Shown here: piece after piece, positions 1 to 5,424 of the stretch
Numbering within the stretch: the first letter of the stretch is position 1
Layout: each line of letters begins with the position of its first letter
Program-made: the position numbers and the translations under genes
Notes under the pieces: model-generated
Databases searched by the model: none
Told to the model about the DNA's origin: nothing
What the model saw: only the letters and a program-made list of their open reading frames with translations
Origin: Acidisphaera sp035272265
GTDB taxonomy: Bacteria; Pseudomonadota; Alphaproteobacteria; Acetobacterales; Acetobacteraceae
Direction: 5' to 3'
Assembly (NCBI GenBank): GCA_035272265.1
Contig: DATEQV010000532.1
Span: forward strand, 1-6,540
Length of the DNA stretch: 6,540 nt

Positions 1-478
1 CCGGGCCGAAGATGACCTGAGCGCCCGTCTTGGGATCGTACGTCGAGCCGTGACAGGAGCAGACCATCGCGTGCTGGTCCGAGGACCACTGGTTCACCGG
101 GCAGGACTGGTGCGTGCAGACACCGGAGAAGGCGAGCACGCCGTCGGCCGCGCGGTCGCGTATCTCGCCGCCGAGTTCTTCGGGTTTCAGCCGCACCAGC
201 ATGACGAGGTTGAACCGGGAGGAGTCACGGATCACGCCGGTCGCCGGGTCGATCGGGTAAACCTGCACCTGCGGCGCGTCGACCGTCAGGTCGTCCAGCT
301 TCACGACCTGGCCTCTGCGGTCGCCGGCGAGGAACGCGAACCGGTCGCCGAGTTGCGGCGGAATCGCTGCTGGATCATCCGCCCGTGCAGGACGTGCAAG
401 CTTCGGCGCGAGTGCGAGCGCAGCGCAGACCACCGTGCGACGAGACACGCACCCGTGATGCCCGCAGTCCGCGCGCAT
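1..478 (-). CDS. Rieske 2Fe-2S protein with Tat signal (3' end outside window)
   Basis: This is the first 159 residues of a Rieske-type iron-sulfur protein; the C-terminus lies beyond the left edge. The cluster-binding boxes are complete: CTHQSC at residues 121-126 and CSCHGS at 140-145. They supply ligands Cys121, His123, Cys140 and His143, plus Cys126 and Cys142 at the positions of the disulfide found in high-potential bc1-type Rieske proteins. The N-terminus has a twin-arginine pattern (SRRTVV, residues 12-17), an Ala/Leu-rich stretch and an Ala-Arg-Ala cleavage site near residue 33, so export of a folded protein by Tat is likely. The ATG start is supported by a GGAG box 5 nt upstream. By family knowledge such proteins pass electrons to a c-type cytochrome or an oxidoreductase partner. 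It could be a bc1-like Rieske subunit or a free-standing periplasmic Rieske protein. No cytochrome b gene is visible, so the complex is unknown. Rieske identity is near certain. Confidence 0.93.
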   Translation of the reverse strand, partial: MRADCGHHGCVSRRTVVCAALALAPKLARPARADDPAAIPPQLGDRFAFLAGDRRGQVVKLDDLTVDAPQVQVYPIDPATGVIRDSSRFNLVMLVRLKPEELGGEIRDRAADGVLAFSGVCTHQSCPVNQWSSDQHAMVCSCHGSTYDPKTGAQVIFGP

Positions 479-505
479 GCCCACTCCGTTTCCCCCTGGC
501 GTTGA

Positions 506-534
506 AGGTTACACAGGGTTCGGGAGAGTGTCAT
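506..534 (-). promoter_or_regulatory. candidate sigma-70-like promoter for the Rieske gene
   Basis: On the minus strand ATGACA (534-529, five of six matches to TTGACA) is followed after exactly 17 nt by TAACCT (511-506, three of six matches to TATAAT). It lies about 28 nt upstream of the Rieske ATG and would give a short leader that contains the Shine-Dalgarno box. The -10 match is weak and this is pattern matching only. Confidence 0.3.
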
Positions 535-616
535 CAGGTACACTCGCGGCCGGCGGCCACCTGTGTCGCTTGTGCAGCATTTATTTCGATCTTCGCGACC
601 TGCGGACCGAAGCTAC

Positions 617-886
617 CCTCGTTGCGGATCGCGCGATGGCGCCCCGCCGTTTCGGGTAAGCGGTTGGCCTTCCGTTCGCGCGCTGATGATCACCCGCTTG
701 CCCTCGAACTCTGGCGCAATCTCCCGGAGGGATGCAGCTGCAGGTCTGCAGGTTTTGGACCTCAGCTTGCGGTGGGTGCTCGATGTCGCGCCACCCGGCT
801 TGGGCCCGGTCGCCGGCGATCTCCTCGTTGGCAACTCCGAGGATGGCCGTCAGCTTCGGGTCGACGGCTGCGGTTTGCAACCCCAT
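617..886 (-). pseudogene. possible disrupted small ORF, family unknown
   Basis: A minus-strand frame opening with ATG at 886 reads like ordinary protein for about 48 residues (AVDPKLTAILGVANEEIAGD is part of it), with roughly 80% G or C at third codon positions. It then turns into Arg-rich low-quality sequence. Near 720-735 protein-like sequence resumes in another minus frame (LREIAPEFEGKRVIISARTE) and ends at a TAG around 617-619. Joining the two parts would need one frameshift and would give a protein of roughly 85-90 residues. There is no clear Shine-Dalgarno site before the ATG. I do not recognise the family. It could equally be non-coding sequence that happens to stay open. Confidence 0.25.
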
Positions 887-1068
887 GAACGAACGTCTTA
901 TAGTCGCCGTTCCGCACTCCAAAGCGGCTGGTCGGCATTCGGCCAATCTAGGTCGAAAGCCGCCCAACAGTTTCGCGCCCAGAGCTGCCGCTCAGTCGAC
1001 CTGCGCTGGTCCTCGAAACCGGACATTTCATCGATCGACCTCCCGGGCTGTGGTGGGTGGTAACTGGA

Positions 1069-1119
1069 CGAGCCCGTCGGGTCGTTCGATGCCGAATTCC
1101 ACCAGAGTCCGCGGGCTCG
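1069..1119 (-). terminator. inverted repeat behind the ABM-like gene, weak terminator candidate
   Basis: CGAGCCCG at 1069-1076 is the exact reverse complement of CGGGCTCG at 1112-1119, giving an 8-bp GC-rich stem with a 35-nt loop. It begins 12 nt past the stop codon of the last gene of the cassette. There is no U-tract, so if it ends transcription it is not a textbook intrinsic terminator. It may simply stabilise the mRNA end or be chance in GC-rich DNA. Confidence 0.25.
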
Positions 1120-1130
1120 CCGGGAGTGTA

Positions 1131-1430
1131 TCAGTCCGGCAGATCGAGCACCGCCGGACCGGACATTGCGTCGGTCACACCGAGCCCGCCCCCGAAGTCC
1201 ACGAGCGTCGCACGGAAGGTATCGAGGGTCGCGATCAACGGAGCGCGCGCCGCGGCCAAAGCCGCCTCGTCAGTCCACTCGCCGATCAGGCAGTAGGCCC
1301 GCTCCCCGGTGCGGATGATCGTGCCGCGCTTCAGGCCGGGCCAGTTCGCCCGCCCGCCGCGGTGCGCGTCTAGGAACTGGGCCTCGGCGCCCGGCTTGAC
1401 CTGGAACTTCACCACATTGAACGCCGTCAT
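1131..1430 (-). CDS. ABM-like dimeric alpha/beta-barrel protein
   Basis: This 99-residue protein has the size and pattern of the antibiotic biosynthesis monooxygenase / stress-responsive dimeric alpha-beta barrel superfamily. It opens with a beta strand (TAFNVVKFQVKPG, residues 2-14), followed by a helix with Phe19, a central strand (RAYCLIGEW, 44-52) and a long helix ending in TLDTFRATLVDFGGGLG (68-84). Proteins of this fold include cofactor-free oxygenases acting on quinol-like substrates and small proteins of unknown role, so catalysis is not assured. The start is placed at ATG 1430 because a GAGGAG box sits just upstream. The same frame stays open to 1646, but that extension overlaps the NTF2-like gene and reads as Arg/Pro-rich noise. 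It is the last gene of the four-gene run, 41 nt after its neighbour. Confidence 0.82.
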   Translation of the reverse strand: MTAFNVVKFQVKPGAEAQFLDAHRGGRANWPGLKRGTIIRTGERAYCLIGEWTDEAALAAARAPLIATLDTFRATLVDFGGGLGVTDAMSGPAVLDLPD

Positions 1431-1471
1431 GCCTCGCTCTCCTCGCACGCGGTTCGGGGTGGATGGGTGGT

Positions 1472-1822
1472 TCAGGCGTCCCAGGCCTGGATCGACACCT
1501 GGCGCGCGATCCGGCCGTGCAGCAATTCCAGCGTCGCCGCGCAGAACACACGCTTCCCATCGGGATAGGTGCAGGTCTGTGTGAAGGCCAGGCGGTCGCC
1601 CTCGGCGATGCCGGTATCGACGCGATGCGTCATCGTACGGCCGCACACGTCGTCGTAGTAGGCCGAGATCGCCTCGCGTCCCTTGATCTCGAGCGGATGG
1701 CTGGGCGGGTTGTTCTGGTCGATGATCCTCAGCACGGCGTCGTCGGTGTAGAAGCCGGCGAGCGTCTGCCCGTCGCGGCTTTCGATCGCCCGGCGCAGCG
1801 CCGGGATGGTGAGTGCGTCCAT
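1472..1822 (-). CDS. NTF2/SnoaL-like family protein
   Basis: This 116-residue protein has the usual length and outline of the NTF2/SnoaL-like fold. An N-terminal helix (IPALRRAIESRDGQTLAGFY, residues 6-25) is followed by the typical TDDAVLRIID strand (26-35). The next helix is GREAISAYYDDV (48-59), and then come the beta strands HRVDTGIAEGDRLAFTQTCTY (66-86), RVFCAATLELLHGRI (91-105) and RQVSIQAWDA (107-116). The fold forms a cone-shaped pocket used by isomerases, cyclases, dehydratases and small-ligand binders. Asp28, Asp35 and His66 are polar residues that could line a pocket, but I cannot assign a reaction. An AGGAG box 6 nt before the ATG supports the start. It lies 36 nt downstream of the AhpD-like gene and is probably co-transcribed with it. 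No signal peptide is seen, so it should be cytoplasmic. Confidence 0.86.
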   Translation of the reverse strand: MDALTIPALRRAIESRDGQTLAGFYTDDAVLRIIDQNNPPSHPLEIKGREAISAYYDDVCGRTMTHRVDTGIAEGDRLAFTQTCTYPDGKRVFCAATLELLHGRIARQVSIQAWDA

Positions 1823-1858
1823 GTGCTGCTCCTGCCTGATGCCGGAATTGCGCGACGG

Positions 1859-2341
1859 TTACTTCGCCGCGGTCGCTGGGGCGTGCTCTGCGACGGCGCG
1901 CAGAACCGTGTCGGTTTCGTGCTTGAACGTCGCGAGATCGACCTGCATCCCGTTCAGCACCGTGCTCCAGTGCCGCGAGATCGCCGCCATCGCGACGGCC
2001 TCGCGGATTTCGGCGTCGGTGGCACCGTTCGCCCTGGCCGCCGCGGTGTGGAAATAGATGCAGTAGGTGCAGGGGATCTGCGCCGCGACCGCGAGGCCGA
2101 TCAGCTCCTTCTCCTTGCCCGACAGCGCGCTATGCGGGTTGAGCTGCACGGTCTTGAACTCCGCCCAGGCGCCGGCGATGCCTTCCTCGGGGAACACGGT
2201 GAAGAACGTCGGCACGCTGCCGAGCGTCGCCTGGATGTCGCGGTATGTCGCGGCCGCGTCCTGCGCGCGTGCGGGCGACCATGAGCCGAGAACAGCGGCG
2301 ATGGCGACCGCAGCGACGGAACGAGACGTGATCGATGACAT
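1859..2341 (-). CDS. exported AhpD / carboxymuconolactone decarboxylase-like protein
   Basis: This 160-residue protein belongs to the CMD/AhpD-like superfamily. The diagnostic motif is CTYCIYFH at residues 91-98, giving Cys91-x2-Cys94-x3-His98, with Glu79 twelve residues before the first cysteine, matching the spacing of the proton-relay glutamate in AhpD. The helices around it (SGKEKELIGLAVAAQ, 74-88, and DAEIREAVAMAAI, 109-121) are also typical. By family knowledge such a CxxC pair supports thiol-disulfide exchange or peroxide reduction; carboxymuconolactone decarboxylases proper lack the pair. The N-terminus (residues 1-27) looks like a Sec signal peptide: a short polar start, then VAAVAIAAVLG, then an ARA cleavage site before Gln27. 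This suggests a periplasmic product, whereas most AhpD homologues are cytoplasmic. The ATG has an AGGAG box 7 nt upstream and lies 37 nt behind the methyltransferase stop. Confidence 0.88.
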   Translation of the reverse strand: MSSITSRSVAAVAIAAVLGSWSPARAQDAAATYRDIQATLGSVPTFFTVFPEEGIAGAWAEFKTVQLNPHSALSGKEKELIGLAVAAQIPCTYCIYFHTAAARANGATDAEIREAVAMAAISRHWSTVLNGMQVDLATFKHETDTVLRAVAEHAPATAAK

Positions 2342-2378
2342 GATCGTTCTCCTATTTCGGTTGCAACGGGTCGTGGGA

Positions 2379-3458
2379 TTACGGGCGCGCCTCCAGGACG
2401 AGGTTGAACGGCGTCGCGGTCGCGCGCCGGAACCGCGTGAAGCCGCCGGCGGTCACCACCTCGCGCAGCCGCGCCTCGCCGGCCTGCGCGCCGAGCGCCA
2501 GGCCGACGTCCTGTGACAGCGATGCGGGGGTGCAGATCATCGTCGAGGCCGCGTAGTACACGCGGCCGACCGGGTTCAGGTTGTCGGCCAGACAGTCGTG
2601 CGCGAACGGCTCGACCAGCAGCCACGTGCCGTCCTCCGCCAGCGAGGCGCGCACGTGCGCCGCGGCACCGACCGGATCGCCCATGTCGTGCAGGCAGTCG
2701 AAGCAGGCGATGAGGTCGTAGCCCCGTGCGGGGAACTCCTTCGCCGTTGCCACCTCGAAGGTGACGCGGTCGTCCACACCAGCCGCGGTCGCTGCATCAC
2801 GCGCCGCCTCGACGGAGGGCAGGTGATAGTCGAAGCCGACGAAGCGCGAGCGTGGATAGGCCTGCGCCATCAGGATGGTCGAGGCGCCGTGCCCACAGCC
2901 GACGTCGGCCACGGTGGCGCCCACCTCCAGCTTCGCCACCACGCCGTCGAGCGCCGGCAGCCAGTCGCTGACGAGGTTCTGGCGATAGCCGGAGCGGAAG
3001 AAGCGTTCGGTGCCGCAGAACAGGCAGCGCGAGTGCTCGTGCCAGCCCAGGCCGCGGCCGGAGCGGAACGCATCAGTGATCTTCGGCACCGCGCGGAACA
3101 TCGCCTCGGCGATGTCGAAGAAACCGGCGAGGAACGCCGGGCCTTGCTCGTTGGCGAACACCTCCGCCTGCTCGGGCTCGAGCCGGAAGTTCTGCGTCGC
3201 CGCGTCGTACTCGACGTAGCCCGAGGCCGCCTGTGCGGCGAGCCACTCGCGTACGTAGCGTTCCGCCGTCCCGGTGCGTTGCGCGAGCGCGGCCGACGTC
3301 AGCGGGCCGGCGGCGAGCGCCTTGAACAGGCCGAGCCGGTCGCCCACCAGGACGAGCGCGGCGTTCGCCGTGGCACCCATGTCGCCGATCATGCGGCCGA
3401 GGAAAGCGCTGAGTCGGTCCGGATCGACCGCAGGCGCCGTGATCTCCGCTGCCGACAT
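2379..3458 (-). CDS. class I SAM-dependent methyltransferase with N-terminal winged-helix domain
   Basis: This 359-residue protein has two parts. Residues about 15-105 form a winged-helix/dimerisation-like domain: ALVLVGDRLGLFKALAAGPL, then SAALAQRTGTAERYVREWL, then SGYVEYDAATQNFRL. Such a domain is typical of O-methyltransferases and of the Rv2258c-like group, which I believe is the closest relative. Residues about 170-359 are a Rossmann-fold methyltransferase with motif I VADVGCGHG (183-191), an acidic residue at the end of the second strand (FVGFD, Asp210) and FDCLHDMGDP (253-262) at the motif IV position, ending in a typical C-terminal beta hairpin. Family members methylate small molecules; the acceptor is unknown. 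There is a CLFC pair at 145-148 in the linker. The AAGGAG box 7 nt before the ATG is the best in the window. It heads the four-gene run and follows the LuxR-type fusion gene by 87 nt. Confidence 0.9.
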   Translation of the reverse strand: MSAAEITAPAVDPDRLSAFLGRMIGDMGATANAALVLVGDRLGLFKALAAGPLTSAALAQRTGTAERYVREWLAAQAASGYVEYDAATQNFRLEPEQAEVFANEQGPAFLAGFFDIAEAMFRAVPKITDAFRSGRGLGWHEHSRCLFCGTERFFRSGYRQNLVSDWLPALDGVVAKLEVGATVADVGCGHGASTILMAQAYPRSRFVGFDYHLPSVEAARDAATAAGVDDRVTFEVATAKEFPARGYDLIACFDCLHDMGDPVGAAAHVRASLAEDGTWLLVEPFAHDCLADNLNPVGRVYYAASTMICTPASLSQDVGLALGAQAGEARLREVVTAGGFTRFRRATATPFNLVLEARP

Positions 3459-3505
3459 GCGCTGGCTCCTTCTGGTGCCTGTGGGGCATCATGACCAGGC
3501 GCGGA

Positions 3506-3530
3506 GGCCCGCGCTTCGCCCGGACGGGCC
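3506..3530 (-). repeat. GC-rich stem-loop between the regulator and methyltransferase genes
   Basis: GGCCCG (3506-3511) and CGGGCC (3525-3530) are exact reverse complements around a 13-nt loop. They sit 15 nt behind the stop of the LuxR-type fusion gene and about 50 nt before the methyltransferase start. It could partly end transcription, or protect the mRNA, between regulator and cassette. There is no U-tract, and a 6-bp GC repeat is not rare in such DNA. Confidence 0.25.
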
Positions 3531-3545
3531 ATTCGCGTCGTGGCT

Positions 3546-5108
3546 CTATCGGCGCACGGCCGGACCGGTCGCCGTCTCGGGGTGCTGCCGGGCCGCGAAA
3601 GCCGCAGCCGCCGCGCGGTTCGCCAGATCGAGCTTGCAGAGGATGTTGGCGACGTGGCGCTTGACCGTGTGCTCGCTGATGCCGCGCTCGGACGCGATCT
3701 CGGCATTGGTCAGGCCGCGCGCCAGCAGCGTTAGGACGTCGCGTTCACGCGCTGTCAGCGCGGCGAGCATTGCGTCGTCGCCGGCCGGCCGGCGCGCGCC
3801 GTCGCCTTCGAGGGTCAGCAGCGCAGGTGCGTGCTCGGCGTCCGACAGCCGCCTTCCGGCATCGGTGAAGCGCAGGCCGCATCCCGGCAAGATGTCGCGC
3901 AGCATCGCCGAGACCAGCACCTCGCCGGCGCGGGCGGCCGAGGCGATCCGGGCCGCCAGCCGGATCGCCGGGCCGCCGACGTCGTTGCCAGCGATCTCCA
4001 CCTCGCCGGTATGCACGCCCGCGTGCAGCAGGATGCCGGCCTCCTCCGCCGCCGCCCGCAGCGCGAGCGCGCAGCGCAGCGCGCGGACCGGGCCGTCGAA
4101 GATCGCCGTCGTCCCGTCCGGCCGCTGCCGCAGCTCACGACCGCGACGCTGCCGCAGGCTGGCCGCGATCTGCTCGCGGAACTCGTGCAGCTGTTCGAGC
4201 CAGGAGTGCGGGCGGTCGCGTCCGGCGCGGCCCGCATCCGCTAGGTCGGCGCAGAGCACCGTCGCGAGCACGCTGTTTGATTCGGGAACCGGCCGCACGC
4301 CAGTCAGGAACTCCTCGATCTCGTCGACGACCCGGTCGGTGTCGCCGACCCAGATCGGATGATCGACGCCAGGGACCTCCACGTGCTTGGCATCGGCGAT
4401 GTGGCGCGCGAGGTAGCGCCCCGCCTCCGGTTGCACGCGCGCATCCTGATCGCGGTGGATGACGAGTGTGGGGACGCGCACCGCCGGCAGGATGCTGCGG
4501 ACGTCGATCTGGCTGTTCATCCGCGCCAGCGCGATCGCGCCGGCCGGGCTGGTGCCGAGCCGTTCGAAGCGCGCCCACCACGCGCGGAAGCGCTCGTTGG
4601 ATACGAGGTTGGGACAAAAGCTTTTGTACGTGCTGCCGTCGCCCCAACTTGTTTCGGCGACCGCGACGAAGGCTACCACTTGCGCCGGTGAAAGCACCCA
4701 GGAATGGAAATGCGCATAGGCGCCGTAGAGGACGAGAGCGCGCGTGCGCTGCGGATAGGTGGCCGCGAACAGGATCGACATCGGGCCGCCCTCGGAGGCG
4801 CCCAGCAGAACGGCCTGGCGCGAGCCGGCGGCATCCATGACCGCGCGTACGTCGTCCATGCGCGTCTCCAGGTCGGGCATGTCGGTGACCCGATCCGACA
4901 GTCCGGAGCCGCGTTTGTCGAAGATGATTAGCCGGGAGAAGCTGGCGAGGCGGTTGAACAGGTGGGTGAGGCCGGGCTCCTCCCACTGCGTCTCCAGGTT
5001 CGAAATGAAGCCCTGGACGAAGACCACGTCGATCGGTCCATCACCGACAACCTGGTAGGCGATGTGGATGTCTCCGCTTCGGGCGTAGTGCGTATCTGGG
5101 CGGATCAC
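3546..5108 (-). CDS. alpha/beta hydrolase - cyclase-like - LuxR HTH fusion protein (probable regulator)
   Basis: This 520-residue protein has three domains. Residues 1-270 form an alpha/beta hydrolase: nucleophile elbow GASEGG with Ser105, acid Asp222 in HRDQDARV, and His250 in GVDHPIW, so the triad is complete. Residues about 278-436 resemble a class III adenylate/guanylate cyclase: LATVLCADL with Asp288, PDGTTAIFDGPVRALRCALA with Asp331, and GVHTGEVEIAGNDVGGPAIRLAARI (364-388). Both metal-site aspartates appear kept, but FTDIVGST is changed and the usual substrate-contacting Lys and Asn are not evident, so activity is doubtful. Residues about 449-508 are a LuxR-type HTH (LTARERDVLTLLARGLTNAEIA, then SEHTVKRHVANILCKL). 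It is probably a transcription factor whose hydrolase fold senses or processes a small molecule. The start is GTG at 5108 with an AGGA box 5 nt upstream; the next in-frame Met is residue 77, inside the hydrolase core. No signal peptide or membrane segment is seen. It probably controls the downstream genes. Confidence 0.9.
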   Translation of the reverse strand: MIRPDTHYARSGDIHIAYQVVGDGPIDVVFVQGFISNLETQWEEPGLTHLFNRLASFSRLIIFDKRGSGLSDRVTDMPDLETRMDDVRAVMDAAGSRQAVLLGASEGGPMSILFAATYPQRTRALVLYGAYAHFHSWVLSPAQVVAFVAVAETSWGDGSTYKSFCPNLVSNERFRAWWARFERLGTSPAGAIALARMNSQIDVRSILPAVRVPTLVIHRDQDARVQPEAGRYLARHIADAKHVEVPGVDHPIWVGDTDRVVDEIEEFLTGVRPVPESNSVLATVLCADLADAGRAGRDRPHSWLEQLHEFREQIAASLRQRRGRELRQRPDGTTAIFDGPVRALRCALALRAAAEEAGILLHAGVHTGEVEIAGNDVGGPAIRLAARIASAARAGEVLVSAMLRDILPGCGLRFTDAGRRLSDAEHAPALLTLEGDGARRPAGDDAMLAALTARERDVLTLLARGLTNAEIASERGISEHTVKRHVANILCKLDLANRAAAAAFAARQHPETATGPAVRR

Positions 5109-5269
5109 GGCTTCCTACCCAGTGCTGCCCGAGCCTAGCCGAAAACCCCGCGACGTGGAACGGAGGCCGCACAGACGGTCGAACACCGGGCCGAACGGGG
5201 ATCACACAGCTTCCGCGCCAAGGCACCACGGGTTCTCGGTAGGCGGCCTCGGTATGCGCCAGCAGGAGG

Positions 5270-5307
5270 GGCCGAACGGTCCGCCCGTTCCCGATTCGGG
5301 ATCGGCC
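5270..5307. repeat. nested inverted repeats that could fold as a three-way junction
   Basis: An outer pair GGCCG (5270-5274) and CGGCC (5303-5307) encloses two adjacent hairpins: AACGG (5275-5279) with CCGTT (5285-5289) around a 5-nt loop, and CCCG (5290-5293) with CGGG (5297-5300) around ATT. Only two bases (5301-5302) are left unpaired at the junction. It lies between two minus-strand genes, about 160 nt upstream of the regulator start. It could be an operator, an RNA leader structure or chance. Confidence 0.3.
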
Positions 5308-5390
5308 GTCGTGTTCGCCGACGGTCGCTGTCAGATGTTGGGCAGTCGATGGACGCCCGGATCGCCGTCGTCGCGCTGAAAGCTCCGATC

Positions 5391-5405
5391 CGGACCGAGC
5401 GTCCG
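5391..5405 (-). terminator. short stem-loop behind the UbiE-like methyltransferase gene
   Basis: CGGAC (5391-5395) and GTCCG (5401-5405) pair around a 5-nt loop, 19 nt past the stop of the methyltransferase. The stem is only 5 bp and no U-tract follows, so this is a weak terminator candidate. Confidence 0.2.
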
Positions 5406-5424
5406 CGGGGGGCGTGGGAACACC

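Larger units (their letters stand above)
479..1130. other. gene-poor spacer between the Rieske gene and the ABM-like gene
   Basis: No intact gene is convincing in these roughly 650 nt. Open frames on the plus strand are rich in Arg and Ser, have no ribosome binding site and resemble no protein I recognise. The base composition looks less GC-rich than in the flanking genes. The stretch holds a candidate promoter for the Rieske gene, a possible decayed minus-strand ORF (about 617-886) and an inverted repeat just behind the ABM-like gene. It separates two transcription units. Confidence 0.6.
5109..5424. other. spacer upstream of the fusion regulator gene
   Basis: These 316 nt between the UbiE-like methyltransferase stop and the GTG of the regulator contain no ORF that I believe. 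They should hold the promoter of the regulator, but I see no good -35/-10 pair. Two small structures are present: a 5-bp stem-loop close behind the methyltransferase stop (5391-5405) and a nested set of three short inverted repeats (5270-5307), listed separately. Confidence 0.6.

Noticed and set aside
385..1063. Plus-strand open frames across the 479-1130 spacer.
   Set aside because: No ribosome binding sites, Ser/Arg-rich composition and no motif. Part of the openness mirrors the protein-like minus-strand stretch.
1431..1646. N-terminal extension of the ABM-like gene up to 1646.
   Set aside because: The extension overlaps the NTF2-like gene and is low-quality sequence. The ATG at 1430 has a GAGGAG box and gives the family's normal length.
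1463..2284. A 273-codon open frame on the plus strand.
   Set aside because: It runs antisense to the NTF2-like and AhpD-like genes, both of which have clear family signatures and ribosome binding sites. Its composition (Arg, Val, Asp, His rich) is what a high-GC3 gene gives on its opposite strand.
2598..4362. Long overlapping open frames on the plus strand (2598-3494 and 3274-4362).
   Set aside because: They are antisense to the winged-helix methyltransferase and to the fusion regulator. They are Arg/Ala/Ser-rich, with no recognisable motif and no Shine-Dalgarno site.
4135..4986. A 283-codon minus-strand frame inside the regulator gene.
   Set aside because: It is a shifted reading of the hydrolase region, Arg/Pro-rich, while the main frame carries the catalytic triad and conserved domains without a break.
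5190..5210. A TGTGTGATC half-site resembling a CRP box upstream of the regulator, tempting because of the cyclase-like domain.
   Set aside because: The second half of the palindrome is absent (no TCACA at the right spacing), so it is not a credible CRP site.
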